The notes under the pieces are model-generated. The model had not been told where the DNA came from and did no database searches. It saw only the letters and a program-made list of their open reading frames with translations. Below, in pieces: positions 16,568 through 25,520 of a DNA stretch of 59,855 nucleotides. Made by a program: the position numbers and the translations under genes. The DNA is from Bradyrhizobium jicamae (GTDB lineage Bacteria; Pseudomonadota; Alphaproteobacteria; Rhizobiales; Xanthobacteraceae), in assembly GCF_001440395.1 (NCBI RefSeq), contig NZ_LLXZ01000166.1:552-60406 (forward strand), written 5' to 3'. Positions within the stretch are counted from its first letter, which is position 1. The number at the start of each line of letters is the position of its first letter.

Positions 16568-18181
16568 GTGTCTGCCAATTTCCTTGACCGTTTTCGCGCG
16601 GTTCTGCTCGCCATCCTGTTCGCTGCTTGCTTCGCCGTGCCGGCGCTCGCCGGTCCGTTCGAGGATGCGGTCGCCAAATTCGCCAATGACGATTTTTCCG
16701 ACACCGACGAGGCGATCGGCGCCGTCGCGACCTCGGGCAATCCGCTCGCCTTTCCCATTATCAGCGCGCTGCAGGACGGCCGTCTGTCGGCCGATCCCGA
16801 CACCAAGAAGGTTTTCGTCACCGGCGCCGACGGCAAGATCATCGACGCCGCTACCGGCGCGGCCGTCGACAAGCTGCCCGACAATGCCGCCGCCGTCCGT
16901 CTCAACAACCGCCTGCGTCGCGCCGTGGAGGCTGCGCTCGGCGGCCTGACGCTGTTGTCGCCCGACCCCGCCAAGCGCATCGCCGCCGCGCAGTCGGTCT
17001 TCAAGAGCCACGACGAGAACGCGTTGCCCGTCATCGACGGCGCGCTGGCGAAGGAGACCAACAAGGCCGTCAAGGCTGCCTTCACCGAGGCCCGCGCTGC
17101 GATCCTGCTCTACAAATCCGATGCCACCGAGCTCGAAAAGCTCGAAGCCGTTGCCGTCATCAAGGCGCGCGGGGATCAGGAAGCGATGGCGCTGCTGACC
17201 GGTCTCGGCAGCGATCTGCCGCCCAATGTCGCGCGCGCTGTCACCACCGCGATCGCCTCGATCCAGAGCAATCTGCAGATGTGGTCGATGGTGCAGAACG
17301 CCTGGTATGGCCTGTCGCTCGGCTCGGTGCTGCTGCTCGCCGCGATCGGGCTCGCCATCACCTTCGGCGTCATGGGCGTCATCAACATGGCCCATGGTGA
17401 AATGGTGATGATCGGCGCCTACACCACTTTCGTGGTGCAGGAGGTCATCCGCACCCGCTATCCCGGCCTGTTCGATTACTCGCTCCTGATTGCGGTGCCG
17501 CTGGCGTTCCTCGTTGCGGGTGCGATCGGCGTCTTGATCGAGCGCGGCATCATCCGCTTCCTCTATGGACGCCCGCTGGAAACGCTGCTCGCGACCTGGG
17601 GCCTCTCGCTGGTGCTGCAGCAGGCCGTGCGCACCATGTTCGGCCCTACCAACCGCGAGGTCGGCAATCCCTCCTGGATGAGCGGCGCGTTCGAGCTTGG
17701 GCAGATCACCATCACCTATAACCGGCTCTGGATCCTCTGCTTCACGCTGGCGGTGTTCGTCATCCTGCTGGCGATGCTGCGCTACACGGCGCTCGGGCTC
17801 GAGATGCGCGCGGTCACTCAAAATCGTCGCATGGCGGCCTCGATGGGCATCGCCACCTCGCGCGTCGATGCGCTGACCTTCGGCCTCGGCTCGGGCATTG
17901 CCGGCATCGCCGGCGTCGCGCTCTCGCAGATCGACAACGTCAGCCCCAACCTCGGCCAGAGCTACATCATCGACAGCTTCATGGTCGTGGTGTTCGGTGG
18001 CGTCGGCAATCTCTGGGGCACGCTGGTCGGCGCCTTCACGCTCGGCATCGCCAACAAGTTCCTGGAGCCGGTGGCCGGCGCCGTGCTCGGCAAGATCGCC
18101 ATTCTGGTGCTGATCATCCTGTTCATCCAGAAACGGCCGCGCGGCCTGTTCGCGCTCAAGGGCCGGGCGGTGGAAGCATGA
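16568..18181 (+). CDS. urtB: Urea ABC transporter permease UrtB
   Basis: A 537-residue LivH-type permease with the long periplasmic N-terminal part (about residues 30-240) typical of UrtB, then about eight membrane helices including FGVMGVINMAHGEMVMIGAY. The GTG at 16568 starts right at a good signal sequence (SANFLDRFRAVLLAIL). A longer frame from 16496 would translate the intercistronic hairpin and was rejected. It pairs with UrtC, whose start overlaps its stop. Confidence 0.92.
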   Translation: MSANFLDRFRAVLLAILFAACFAVPALAGPFEDAVAKFANDDFSDTDEAIGAVATSGNPLAFPIISALQDGRLSADPDTKKVFVTGADGKIIDAATGAAVDKLPDNAAAVRLNNRLRRAVEAALGGLTLLSPDPAKRIAAAQSVFKSHDENALPVIDGALAKETNKAVKAAFTEARAAILLYKSDATELEKLEAVAVIKARGDQEAMALLTGLGSDLPPNVARAVTTAIASIQSNLQMWSMVQNAWYGLSLGSVLLLAAIGLAITFGVMGVINMAHGEMVMIGAYTTFVVQEVIRTRYPGLFDYSLLIAVPLAFLVAGAIGVLIERGIIRFLYGRPLETLLATWGLSLVLQQAVRTMFGPTNREVGNPSWMSGAFELGQITITYNRLWILCFTLAVFVILLAMLRYTALGLEMRAVTQNRRMAASMGIATSRVDALTFGLGSGIAGIAGVALSQIDNVSPNLGQSYIIDSFMVVVFGGVGNLWGTLVGAFTLGIANKFLEPVAGAVLGKIAILVLIILFIQKRPRGLFALKGRAVEA

Positions 18182-19344
18182 CGCCGCATGTCCTGACGCG
18201 CTCGCTGGATCGCAGCGCCACCATTTTCCTCGTCGTCGTTGCGGCGCTCGGCGTGCTGATCCCGCTGTCCAACCTGCTGATGCCGGCGGGCTCGGCGCTG
18301 CAGGTGCCGACCTATCTGGTCGCACTGTTCGGCAAATACGCCTGCTACGCCATTCTCGCGCTCTCGATCGACCTGATCTGGGGCTATTGCGGCATTCTCT
18401 CGCTCGGTCACGGCGCCTTCTTCGCGCTCGGCGGTTACGCGATGGGCATGTATTTGATGCGCCAGATCGGCAGCCGCGGCGTCTACGGCAACCCGATCCT
18501 TCCCGATTTCATGGTGTTCCTGAACTATCCAAGCCTGCCATGGTACTGGTACGGCTTCGACATGTTCTGGTTCGCGGCGGTGATGGTTCTTGTTGTGCCC
18601 GGCCTGCTGGCGTTCTGCTTCGGCTGGCTGGCGTTTCGCTCGCGCGTCACCGGCGTCTATCTCTCGATCATCACGCAGGCGATGACATATGCTTTGCTGC
18701 TGGCGTTCTTCCGCAACGATTTCGGCTTTGGCGGCAACAACGGCCTGACCGACTTCAAGGACATCCTCGGCTTCAACGTGCAGGCCGACGGCACCCGCGC
18801 GGCGTTGTTCGCATTGAGCTGCCTCGCGCTGATCCTCACTTTCCTGATCTGCCGCGCAGTGGTGACCTCGAAACTCGGCAAGGTGCTGATCGCGATCCGC
18901 GACGCTGAATCGCGCACGCGCTTCCTCGGCTATCGCGTCGAGTCCTACAAGCTGTTCGTGTTCACGCTGTCGGCGTGCATGGCCGGCGTCGCCGGCGCGC
19001 TCTACGTGCCGCAGGTCGGCATCATCAATCCGAGCGAATTCGCGCCGGGCAATTCGATCGAGGCGGTGATCTGGGTTGCCGTCGGCGGCCGCGGCACGCT
19101 GGTGGGCGCGGCGCTCGGCGCCGTTGTCGTCAACTACGCCAAAACCTTCTTCACCTCGGGCCCGCTGGCGCCGTACTGGCTGTTCATGCTGGGCGCGCTG
19201 TTCATCCTGGTAACGCTGCTGCTGCCGAAAGGCATCGTCGGCACCTTCAACGCCTGGCGGGAGTCCCGCAAGGCGACGGAAGCGGCCAATGCCGAAAGTG
19301 CCGCGCTAGAAGACGGCGTCGGCGAACCGAAGCCTGCGGAGTAA
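18178..19344 (+). CDS. urtC: Urea ABC transporter permease UrtC
   Basis: A 388-residue LivM-type permease with about nine hydrophobic segments and the family block GYCGILSLGHGAFFALGGY. Its ATG overlaps the urtB stop (ATGA), so the two subunits are translationally coupled. The C-terminal 25 residues are hydrophilic and rich in Ala and Glu. It forms the membrane channel with UrtB. Confidence 0.93.
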   Translation: MTPHVLTRSLDRSATIFLVVVAALGVLIPLSNLLMPAGSALQVPTYLVALFGKYACYAILALSIDLIWGYCGILSLGHGAFFALGGYAMGMYLMRQIGSRGVYGNPILPDFMVFLNYPSLPWYWYGFDMFWFAAVMVLVVPGLLAFCFGWLAFRSRVTGVYLSIITQAMTYALLLAFFRNDFGFGGNNGLTDFKDILGFNVQADGTRAALFALSCLALILTFLICRAVVTSKLGKVLIAIRDAESRTRFLGYRVESYKLFVFTLSACMAGVAGALYVPQVGIINPSEFAPGNSIEAVIWVAVGGRGTLVGAALGAVVVNYAKTFFTSGPLAPYWLFMLGALFILVTLLLPKGIVGTFNAWRESRKATEAANAESAALEDGVGEPKPAE

Positions 19345-19348
19345 GCGC

Positions 19349-20110
19349 ATGAGTGTCATGGAGGGACGGACCACTTCGGCGCTGCTCTATCTCGACGGCG
19401 TACACGTCTCGTTCGACGGCTTTCACGCCATCAACAATCTGTCGCTGACGCTGGAGCCCGGCGAGATGCGCGCCATTATCGGCCCCAACGGCGCCGGCAA
19501 GACCACGATGATGGACATCATCACCGGCAAGACCAAGCCGGACGAAGGTACGGTGCTGTTCGACGGCATGACCGACCTGACGCGGCTGGATGAAACCCGC
19601 ATCGCCGAGCTCGGCATCGGCCGCAAATTCCAGAAGCCGACGGTGTTCGAGAGCCAGACCATCGAGGACAACCTGCTGCTGGCGCTCAATGTCGACCACA
19701 GCGTCAAGGGCACGCTGTTCTGGCGCGGCAGCAAGACCGAGGCCGAACGGATTGACCGCGTGCTGGAAACCATCCGCCTGACCAATGCCCGCAATCGCCT
19801 GGCAGGAAGCCTGTCGCACGGCCAGAAGCAGTGGCTGGAGATCGGCATGCTGCTGGCGCAGGATCCGAAACTGCTGCTGGTCGACGAACCCGTCGCCGGC
19901 ATGACCGATGTCGAAACCCATCAGACCGCGGAGCTGTTGAAGGAAATCAACAAGGAGAAGACGGTCATGGTGGTCGAGCACGACATGACCTTCGTCCGCG
20001 AACTCGGCGTCAAGGTCACGTGCCTGCATGAAGGCACGGTGCTGGCCGAGGGGACCATCGATCAGGTCTCGTCGAACGAGCGGGTGATCGAAGTGTATTT
20101 GGGGCGCTGA
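19349..20110 (+). CDS. urtD: Urea ABC transporter ATP-binding protein UrtD
   Basis: A 253-residue LivG-type ATPase with Walker A GPNGAGKTT, signature LSHGQKQ, Walker B LLLVDEP and the H-loop VVEHDM. The signature motif has His in place of the usual Gly (LSHGQ), as is common in UrtD. It starts 4 nt after urtC and drives urea import together with UrtE. Confidence 0.93.
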   Translation: MSVMEGRTTSALLYLDGVHVSFDGFHAINNLSLTLEPGEMRAIIGPNGAGKTTMMDIITGKTKPDEGTVLFDGMTDLTRLDETRIAELGIGRKFQKPTVFESQTIEDNLLLALNVDHSVKGTLFWRGSKTEAERIDRVLETIRLTNARNRLAGSLSHGQKQWLEIGMLLAQDPKLLLVDEPVAGMTDVETHQTAELLKEINKEKTVMVVEHDMTFVRELGVKVTCLHEGTVLAEGTIDQVSSNERVIEVYLGR

Positions 20111-20113
20111 TCC

Positions 20114-20809
20114 ATGCTGAAGGTCGACAACATCAACCTTTATTACGGCGCGGCTCAGGCCCTGCGCGGCGTCTCGCTGTCCGCCGAGCCGGGCAAGGTG
20201 ACCTGCGTGCTCGGCCGCAACGGCGTCGGCAAGACCTCGCTGCTGCGCGCCCTCGTCGGGCAGTATCCGATCGCGGGCGGGTGGATCACGCTCGATGGCA
20301 ACGACATCACGGGCCTCAAACCTTACGAGCGCGCACGGCGCGGCATCGGTTTCGTGCCGCAGGGCCGCGAGATCTTTCCGCTGCTGACGGTGGAGGAAAA
20401 TCTCAAGACCGGCTTCGGCCCGCTCAAGCGCGACGACCGCCATATCCCCGACGACGTGTTCTCGCTGTTTCCGGTGCTGAACACCATGCTGGGTCGCCGC
20501 GGCGGCGACCTTTCCGGCGGCCAACAGCAGCAGCTCGCGATCGGCCGCGCGCTGGTGATGCGGCCAAAGCTGCTGCTGCTCGACGAGCCGACCGAAGGCA
20601 TCCAGCCCTCGATCATCAAGGACATCGGCCGCGCCATCTCTTACTTGCGCAGCCTCGGCAACATCGCGATCGTGCTGGTCGAACAATATCTCGACTTTGC
20701 CTGCGAGCTCGGCGACAATTTTGCTGTCATGGACCGCGGCGCGGTGAAATTTGCCTGCGACCGCGCCAACCTCGATCCTGCCGAGATCAGCCGCCAGATG
20801 GCGCTCTAA
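20114..20809 (+). CDS. urtE: Urea ABC transporter ATP-binding protein UrtE
   Basis: A 231-residue LivF-type ATPase with Walker A GRNGVGKTS, signature LSGGQQQ, Walker B LLLLDEP and VEQYLDFA after it. It starts 3 nt past urtD and completes the five-gene urea transporter. Only 43 nt separate it from ureD, so the transporter and urease are probably read together. Confidence 0.93.
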   Translation: MLKVDNINLYYGAAQALRGVSLSAEPGKVTCVLGRNGVGKTSLLRALVGQYPIAGGWITLDGNDITGLKPYERARRGIGFVPQGREIFPLLTVEENLKTGFGPLKRDDRHIPDDVFSLFPVLNTMLGRRGGDLSGGQQQQLAIGRALVMRPKLLLLDEPTEGIQPSIIKDIGRAISYLRSLGNIAIVLVEQYLDFACELGDNFAVMDRGAVKFACDRANLDPAEISRQMAL

Positions 20810-20852
20810 CCTCGTGCATCGGGGGGCGTCGTAACGTCGTTTTGGGGGACGG

Positions 20853-21689
20853 ATGCAGGCCGAAATCGCACGCGGGACTTCAGCTACCTTCGCGGCCAAC
20901 CGGGCACAGGGTGCGGTTCGGTTCGGCGTGCATCTTGACGGCGGTGTCACGCGCCGCGGCGACCTGCATGAGTCCGGCTCGCTGCGCGTGCGTTTTCCTT
21001 CCCCTGAAGCGGAAGGCCTGTCGGGCGTCTTCGTCAACACCGCCGGCGGCATTGCGGGCGGCGACCGTTTCGATATCGACATCAGGGCGGGCGAGGGGGC
21101 GCGACTGATACTGACGACGGCAGCGGCCGAAAAGGTCTATCGCGCGCCCGGTCCTGCCGCAGAGCTCACCATCGCCCTGAAGGCGGAGGCCGGCGCGCAC
21201 CTTTCCTGGCTGCCGCAAGAGACCATCCTGTTCGACCGCGCGCGGATCATCAGGCGGATCGATATCGATCTGGCGGAGAGTGCCTCGCTTCTGCTCTGCG
21301 AAATCGTGGTGTTCGGCCGCGCGGCGATGGGCGAAACGATGCAGCATGGCGAATTCATCGACCGCTGGCGGCTGCACCGCGGCGGTCGGCTCGTGTTTGC
21401 GGAGACCGTTCGGCTCGATGGTGACATCGGTGCGAAACTGGCGCGACCGGCCGTTGCGAAAGGCGGCGTCGCCATCGGCACGGCGCTGATCGTGCCGGGC
21501 GACGAGGCGCTGGTGGAGCGCATTCGCGAAGTGTCGGACGCGTTCGGCGGTGAGGTCGGCATCTCCTCGTGGAATGGATTTGCAATGGTGCGCTTCTGTG
21601 CCCAAGATGCGGCCCGGCTGCGCGCCGACATGATGACGGTGCTCGGCCGCGCCAGCGGCACAGCGCTACCAAGGCTTTGGCTAAATTAG
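20853..21689 (+). CDS. ureD: Urease accessory protein UreD
   Basis: A 278-residue protein with the UreD/UreH signature stretches VNTAGGIAGGDRF and LTTAAAEKVYR. UreD binds apo-urease and scaffolds UreF and UreG for nickel insertion. It ends RLWLN at a TAG that belongs to the first unit of a triple 18-bp repeat. Confidence 0.93.
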   Translation: MQAEIARGTSATFAANRAQGAVRFGVHLDGGVTRRGDLHESGSLRVRFPSPEAEGLSGVFVNTAGGIAGGDRFDIDIRAGEGARLILTTAAAEKVYRAPGPAAELTIALKAEAGAHLSWLPQETILFDRARIIRRIDIDLAESASLLLCEIVVFGRAAMGETMQHGEFIDRWRLHRGGRLVFAETVRLDGDIGAKLARPAVAKGGVAIGTALIVPGDEALVERIREVSDAFGGEVGISSWNGFAMVRFCAQDAARLRADMMTVLGRASGTALPRLWLN

Positions 21690-21725
21690 AGGCTTTGGCT
21701 GAACTAAAGGCTGTGGCTCAACTAG
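21672..21725 (+). repeat. Three 18-bp tandem repeats across the ureD stop
   Basis: Three imperfect 18-bp units (21672-21689, 21690-21707, 21708-21725) each encode Arg-Leu-Trp-Leu-Asn followed by a stop (TAG, TAA, TAG) in the ureD frame. The last codons and the stop of ureD have thus been duplicated twice, lengthening the ureD-ureA spacer. Confidence 0.9.
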
Positions 21726-21750
21726 ATCTATCAATTACCAGAGTGCTCGC

Positions 21751-22053
21751 ATGAACCTGTCTCCCCGCGAAAAGGACAAGCTCTTGATCTCGATGGCCGC
21801 CATGGTAGCGCGCCGCAGGCTCGAGCGCGGCGTCAAGCTCAACCATCCCGAGGCGGTCGCCATCATCTCCGACTTCATCGTCGAGGGCGCCCGTGACGGC
21901 CGCACCGTCGCCGAACTGATGCAGGCGGGCGCGCAGGTCATCACCCGCGCCCAGTGCATGGACGGCATTCCGGAGATGATCCACGACATCCAGGTCGAGG
22001 CGACATTTCCCGACGGCACCAAGCTTGTCACTGTGCATGAGCCGATCCGATAG
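21751..22053 (+). CDS. ureA: Urease gamma subunit
   Basis: A 100-residue UreA with the typical start MNLSPREKDKLLI and the ARRRLERGVKLNHPEAVA block. It is the smallest structural subunit of the UreABC nickel enzyme that hydrolyses urea to ammonia and carbamate. It is encoded separately from ureB, with a palindromic repeat between them. Confidence 0.96.
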   Translation: MNLSPREKDKLLISMAAMVARRRLERGVKLNHPEAVAIISDFIVEGARDGRTVAELMQAGAQVITRAQCMDGIPEMIHDIQVEATFPDGTKLVTVHEPIR

Positions 22054-22057
22054 TCAT

Positions 22058-22155
22058 CGTCATTCCGGGGCGGGCCGCAAAGCGGCCGAATCCGGAACCA
22101 GAGGTTGTATTTGCGAGATTCCGGGTTCGATGCTGCGCATCGCCCCGGAATGACG
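22058..22155. repeat. Palindromic repeat element between ureA and ureB
   Basis: The ends CGTCATTCCGGGGCG and CGCCCCGGAATGACG are perfect 15-bp inverted copies enclosing about 68 nt. It fills nearly the whole ureA-ureB spacer and can fold in the mRNA. It belongs to the dispersed intergenic repeats of these genomes. Confidence 0.8.
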
Positions 22156-22166
22156 GAGGAGGAAAG

Positions 22167-22472
22167 ATGATCCCCGGCGAACTCTTCATCAAGGACGGCG
22201 AGATCGAGCTCAACGCTGGCCGCAAGACGGTAACGCTCACGGTCGCCAACACCGGCGACCGCCCGATTCAGGTCGGCTCGCACTACCATTTCTTCGAAAC
22301 CAACCCCGCGCTGAAGTTCGACCGCAAGAAGGCTCGCGGCATGCGGCTCGATATCGCCGCCGGCACCGCGGTCCGCTTCGAGCCCGGCCAGAACCGCGAC
22401 GTGCAACTCGTCGCGCTCGCTGGCAAGAAGACAATTTACGGCTTCCGCGGTGACGTGCAGGGGAAATTATGA
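22167..22472 (+). CDS. ureB: Urease beta subunit
   Basis: A 101-residue UreB starting MIPGELFIKDGEIELN and containing VGSHYHFFETNPAL, both family hallmarks. The GGAGGA ribosome site is supplied just after the repeat element. Its stop overlaps the ureC start by 4 nt. Confidence 0.96.
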   Translation: MIPGELFIKDGEIELNAGRKTVTLTVANTGDRPIQVGSHYHFFETNPALKFDRKKARGMRLDIAAGTAVRFEPGQNRDVQLVALAGKKTIYGFRGDVQGKL

Positions 22473-24184
22473 GCGTCAAAATCAAACGTTCCGTCTATGC
22501 CGACATGTTCGGGCCGACCACCGGCGACAAGGTGCGGCTGGCCGACACCGATCTCATCATCGAGGTGGAAAAGGATTTCACCACCTATGGCGAGGAGGTG
22601 AAGTTCGGCGGTGGCAAGGTGATCCGTGACGGCATGGGGCAATCGCAGGTCACCAACAAGCAGGGCGCGGCGGATACCGTCATCACCAATGCGCTGATCG
22701 TCGATCACTGGGGCATCGTCAAGGCCGACGTCGCGATCAAGGAAGGCATGATCAGTGCCATCGGCAAGGCCGGCAATCCCGATATCCAGCCCAATGTGAC
22801 CATCGTGATCGGCCCGGGCACCGACGTGATCGCGGGGGAGGGCAAAATCCTCACCGCCGGCGGGTTCGACAGCCACATCCATTTCATCTGCCCGCAGCAG
22901 ATCGAGCACGCGCTGATGTCCGGCGTCACCTCGATGCTGGGCGGCGGCACCGGTCCCTCGCACGGCACGTTCGCCACCACCTGCACGCCCGGCCCCTGGC
23001 ACATGGGGCGCATGATCCAGTCGTTCGACGCCTTCCCGGTCAATCTCGGCATCTCGGGCAAGGGCAATGCTGCGCGCCCCGCAGCGCTGGTCGAGATGAT
23101 CAAGGGCGGTGCCTGTGCACTGAAGCTGCACGAGGACTGGGGCACCACGCCGGCCGCGATCGATAATTGTCTCGCGGTGGCTGACGACTACGACGTCCAG
23201 GTGATGCTGCATTCGGACACGCTGAACGAATCCGGTTTCGTCGAGGACACGGTGAAGGCCTTCAAGGGCCGCACCATCCATGCCTTCCACACCGAAGGCG
23301 CCGGCGGCGGCCACGCGCCAGATATCATCAAGATCGCCGGGTTGAAGAACGTGTTGCCGTCCTCGACCAATCCGACGCGGCCGTTCACCCGCAACACCAT
23401 CGACGAGCATCTGGACATGCTGATGGTGTGCCACCACCTCGATCCCTCGATCGCCGAAGATCTCGCTTTCGCCGAAAGCCGCATTCGCAAGGAGACCATT
23501 GCGGCAGAAGACATTCTGCACGATCTCGGCGCGCTCTCGATGATGTCGTCGGACTCGCAGGCGATGGGTCGGTTGGGGGAGGTCATCATCCGCACCTGGC
23601 AGACCGCGGACAAGATGAAGAAACAGCGCGGCGCGCTGCCCGAGGACAAGGGCAACGATAACGACAATTTCCGCGTCAAGCGCTACATCTCGAAATACAC
23701 CATCAATCCGTCAATCGCCCATGGCGTATCGAAACTGATCGGCTCGGTGGAGAAGGGCAAGCTTGCCGATCTCGTGCTGTGGTCGCCGGCCTTCTTCGGC
23801 GTCAAGCCGGATTGCATCATCAAGGGCGGCTCGATCGTGGCCGCTCCGATGGGCGATCCCAATGCCTCCATACCAACGCCGCAGCCGGTGCATTACCAGC
23901 CGATGTTCGCCGCCTACGGCAAGTCGCTGACGGCGTCCTCCGTGGTGTTCACCTCGAAAGCCGCCATCACCGGCGGGCTGGCGCGGAAACTCGGCATCAG
24001 CAAAACACTCTATCCGGTCAAAAACACCCGCGGCGGCATCTCCAAGAAGAGCATGATCCATAACAGCGCCACGCCGAAGATCGAGGTCGATGCCGAGACC
24101 TATGAGGTGCGCGCAGACGGCGAGCTTCTGACATGCGCGCCGGCGGAGGTCCTGCCGCTGGCACAGCGCTATTTCATGTTCTAA
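22469..24184 (+). CDS. ureC: Urease alpha subunit (catalytic)
   Basis: A 571-residue catalytic subunit. Visible active-site elements are the nickel ligands in DSHIHF, the lysine to be carbamylated in CALKLHEDWG, the histidines in VMLHSDTLNE and HTEGAGGGHAPD, the flap region with CHHLD, and the metal-binding aspartate in SSDSQAMGR. It is full length with no missing ligand. It hydrolyses urea brought in by UrtABCDE. Confidence 0.97.
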   Translation: MSVKIKRSVYADMFGPTTGDKVRLADTDLIIEVEKDFTTYGEEVKFGGGKVIRDGMGQSQVTNKQGAADTVITNALIVDHWGIVKADVAIKEGMISAIGKAGNPDIQPNVTIVIGPGTDVIAGEGKILTAGGFDSHIHFICPQQIEHALMSGVTSMLGGGTGPSHGTFATTCTPGPWHMGRMIQSFDAFPVNLGISGKGNAARPAALVEMIKGGACALKLHEDWGTTPAAIDNCLAVADDYDVQVMLHSDTLNESGFVEDTVKAFKGRTIHAFHTEGAGGGHAPDIIKIAGLKNVLPSSTNPTRPFTRNTIDEHLDMLMVCHHLDPSIAEDLAFAESRIRKETIAAEDILHDLGALSMMSSDSQAMGRLGEVIIRTWQTADKMKKQRGALPEDKGNDNDNFRVKRYISKYTINPSIAHGVSKLIGSVEKGKLADLVLWSPAFFGVKPDCIIKGGSIVAAPMGDPNASIPTPQPVHYQPMFAAYGKSLTASSVVFTSKAAITGGLARKLGISKTLYPVKNTRGGISKKSMIHNSATPKIEVDAETYEVRADGELLTCAPAEVLPLAQRYFMF

Positions 24185-24231
24185 GGTCGGCCCGGGCGAT
24201 CAAAGCCAGAACAAAAGTCCGGGAGGATCTA

Positions 24232-24531
24232 GTGATCTACGTCGTTGCCACGCTGACCGTGAAACCCGAAACGCGCGCTGAATTCATTGCGGCCGCCACC
24301 GCCTGCATCAAGGAAACCCGCAAAGAGCCCGGCAATATTGCCTATGACCTGCATGAGAGCGTCACCGATCCCGCCAAGATGGTATTTGTCGAGCAGTGGG
24401 AGAACATGGAGGCGCTGGGACCGCATCGGACGGCAGAGCACGTCAAGACGTTCGGCCGCGTCGCGGTCAAATGCATGAGCGCGCCGCCGAAGATCGAGTA
24501 TATCACGCCCGAAAAAGTCGAAACCCGCTAA
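24232..24531 (+). CDS. ABM-domain protein (putative quinol monooxygenase family), first copy
   Basis: A 99-residue protein of the antibiotic-biosynthesis-monooxygenase/YgiN fold: VATLTVKPETRAEFIAA, then NIAYDLHES and VFVEQWENMEALGPHR. The start is the GTG at 24232 with GGGAGGA at ideal spacing; a longer frame from 24133 would overlap ureC and lacks support. These small dimers act on quinones or as regulatory/detoxifying oxygenases; the substrate is unknown. It sits between ureC and ureE, where no urease role is known for this family. Confidence 0.8.
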   Translation: MIYVVATLTVKPETRAEFIAAATACIKETRKEPGNIAYDLHESVTDPAKMVFVEQWENMEALGPHRTAEHVKTFGRVAVKCMSAPPKIEYITPEKVETR

Positions 24532-24556
24532 CAAGAAAAGCAACGGGAGAGAATTC

Positions 24557-24856
24557 ATGATCTATGTCATCGCCACCACGCCGATGAAGCCGGAAAACAA
24601 GGACGATTTCATCAAGGGGCACAAGACCTGCATCGCCAAAACGCTGAAGGAGAAGGGCTGCATGTCCTATGAAGGCCATGTCAGCGTGAACAATCCAAAT
24701 CTGTATGTGGTGGTGGAGCGCTGGGAGACCCGCGACGATCTCAATGCGCATGGCCGCGCGCCCCACATGAAGGTGTGGCGGGAGTATTCCTCGCATATGA
24801 AGACGGCGCCGACGGTGATCGAGATCATCAGCGACGGTAAAGTGGAGAAGTTTTAG
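24557..24856 (+). CDS. ABM-domain protein, second copy
   Basis: A 99-residue homologue of the preceding protein (IYVIATTPMKPENKDDFIKG, MSYEGHVSVN, VVERWETRDDLNAHGR). Sequence similarity is moderate, so the duplication is old. A GGGAGAG ribosome site lies 8 nt before the ATG. ABM proteins form dimers, so these two could pair with each other. It is followed at once by a palindromic repeat and then ureE. Confidence 0.8.
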   Translation: MIYVIATTPMKPENKDDFIKGHKTCIAKTLKEKGCMSYEGHVSVNNPNLYVVVERWETRDDLNAHGRAPHMKVWREYSSHMKTAPTVIEIISDGKVEKF

Positions 24857-24860
24857 CAAA

Positions 24861-24904
24861 GCGTTTTCAAGCGAAGCGGGAACCGGTTCGCATGAAGAAA
24901 ACGC
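24861..24904. repeat. Palindromic repeat before ureE
   Basis: GCGTTTTC and GAAAACGC enclose a core with GAAGCGGGAACCGGTTCGC. It resembles the ACCGGTT-core repeats at 10146 and 47603 and lies 20 nt before the ureE start. Confidence 0.65.
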
Positions 24905-24923
24905 GTCAAATAAAAAGGCTCTT

Positions 24924-25520
24924 ATGATCCGCGCGACCAAAGTCCTGGGCCAGCATCGCTGGACGCAATCCGCCGCCGATACCGTCGTGCTCGATTTCGA
25001 CGACCGGCACCGGCGGCGGATGGCGATGACGGGGACGCGCGGGTTCGAATTCCTGCTCGACCTGGAGAACGCGGTCGCGTTGCGCGGCGGCGATGCGCTG
25101 GTGCTGGAGGACGGCAGGCTGATCGAGGTGGTGGCGGCTGCCGAACCCCTGATCGAGATCCGCGGCGCCGATCCCCTGCATCTGGTCCGCATCGCCTGGC
25201 ATCTCGGCAACCGCCATCTGCCGACGCAGATCATGCCGAAGGGCCTGCGAATCCGCAGGGATCACGTCATCGAGGCCATGGTGAAGGGGCTCGGCGCGCG
25301 CATCATCGAGATCGAGGCGCCGTTCGATCCCGAGGGCGGGGCCTATGCGCAAGCGGCCCATGACCATGCCGCGCATGATCACGGCCATCACCATCATGCT
25401 CACGGTCATCATCACCACGGTGATCACCACCACCATGATGATCACGACCATCATCACGACGAACATTGCGACCACGATCACCACCATCACGATCACTCCC
25501 ATGCTCATGACCACAAATGA
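24924..25520 (+). CDS. ureE: Urease accessory nickel chaperone UreE with long His tail
   Basis: A 198-residue UreE. The N-terminal domain (to about residue 75) and the metal-binding domain (to about 140) are followed by a tail of about 55 residues in which 31 are histidine, mixed with Asp, Gly, Ala and one Cys. UreE delivers nickel to UreG; the tail should store or buffer many nickel ions. The tail-coding DNA is a CAT/CAC-rich simple sequence that runs over the ureF start. Confidence 0.93.
   Translation: MIRATKVLGQHRWTQSAADTVVLDFDDRHRRRMAMTGTRGFEFLLDLENAVALRGGDALVLEDGRLIEVVAAAEPLIEIRGADPLHLVRIAWHLGNRHLPTQIMPKGLRIRRDHVIEAMVKGLGARIIEIEAPFDPEGGAYAQAAHDHAAHDHGHHHHAHGHHHHGDHHHHDDHDHHHDEHCDHDHHHHDHSHAHDHK

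Noticed and set aside
15212..19344. Large minus-strand ORFs opposite urtA to urtC (for example 16412-18325)
   Set aside because: These are antisense frames kept open by high GC third-position bias; the plus-strand proteins are clearly real.
25041..25065. T-loop-like GGTTCGAATTCC sequence suggesting a tRNA
   Set aside because: It lies inside ureE and no acceptor or anticodon stem can be drawn around it.
25345..25506. Long N-terminal extension of ureF rich in Thr, Ile and Met
   Set aside because: It is the His-tail repeat of ureE read in another frame; low-complexity DNA keeps the frame open.
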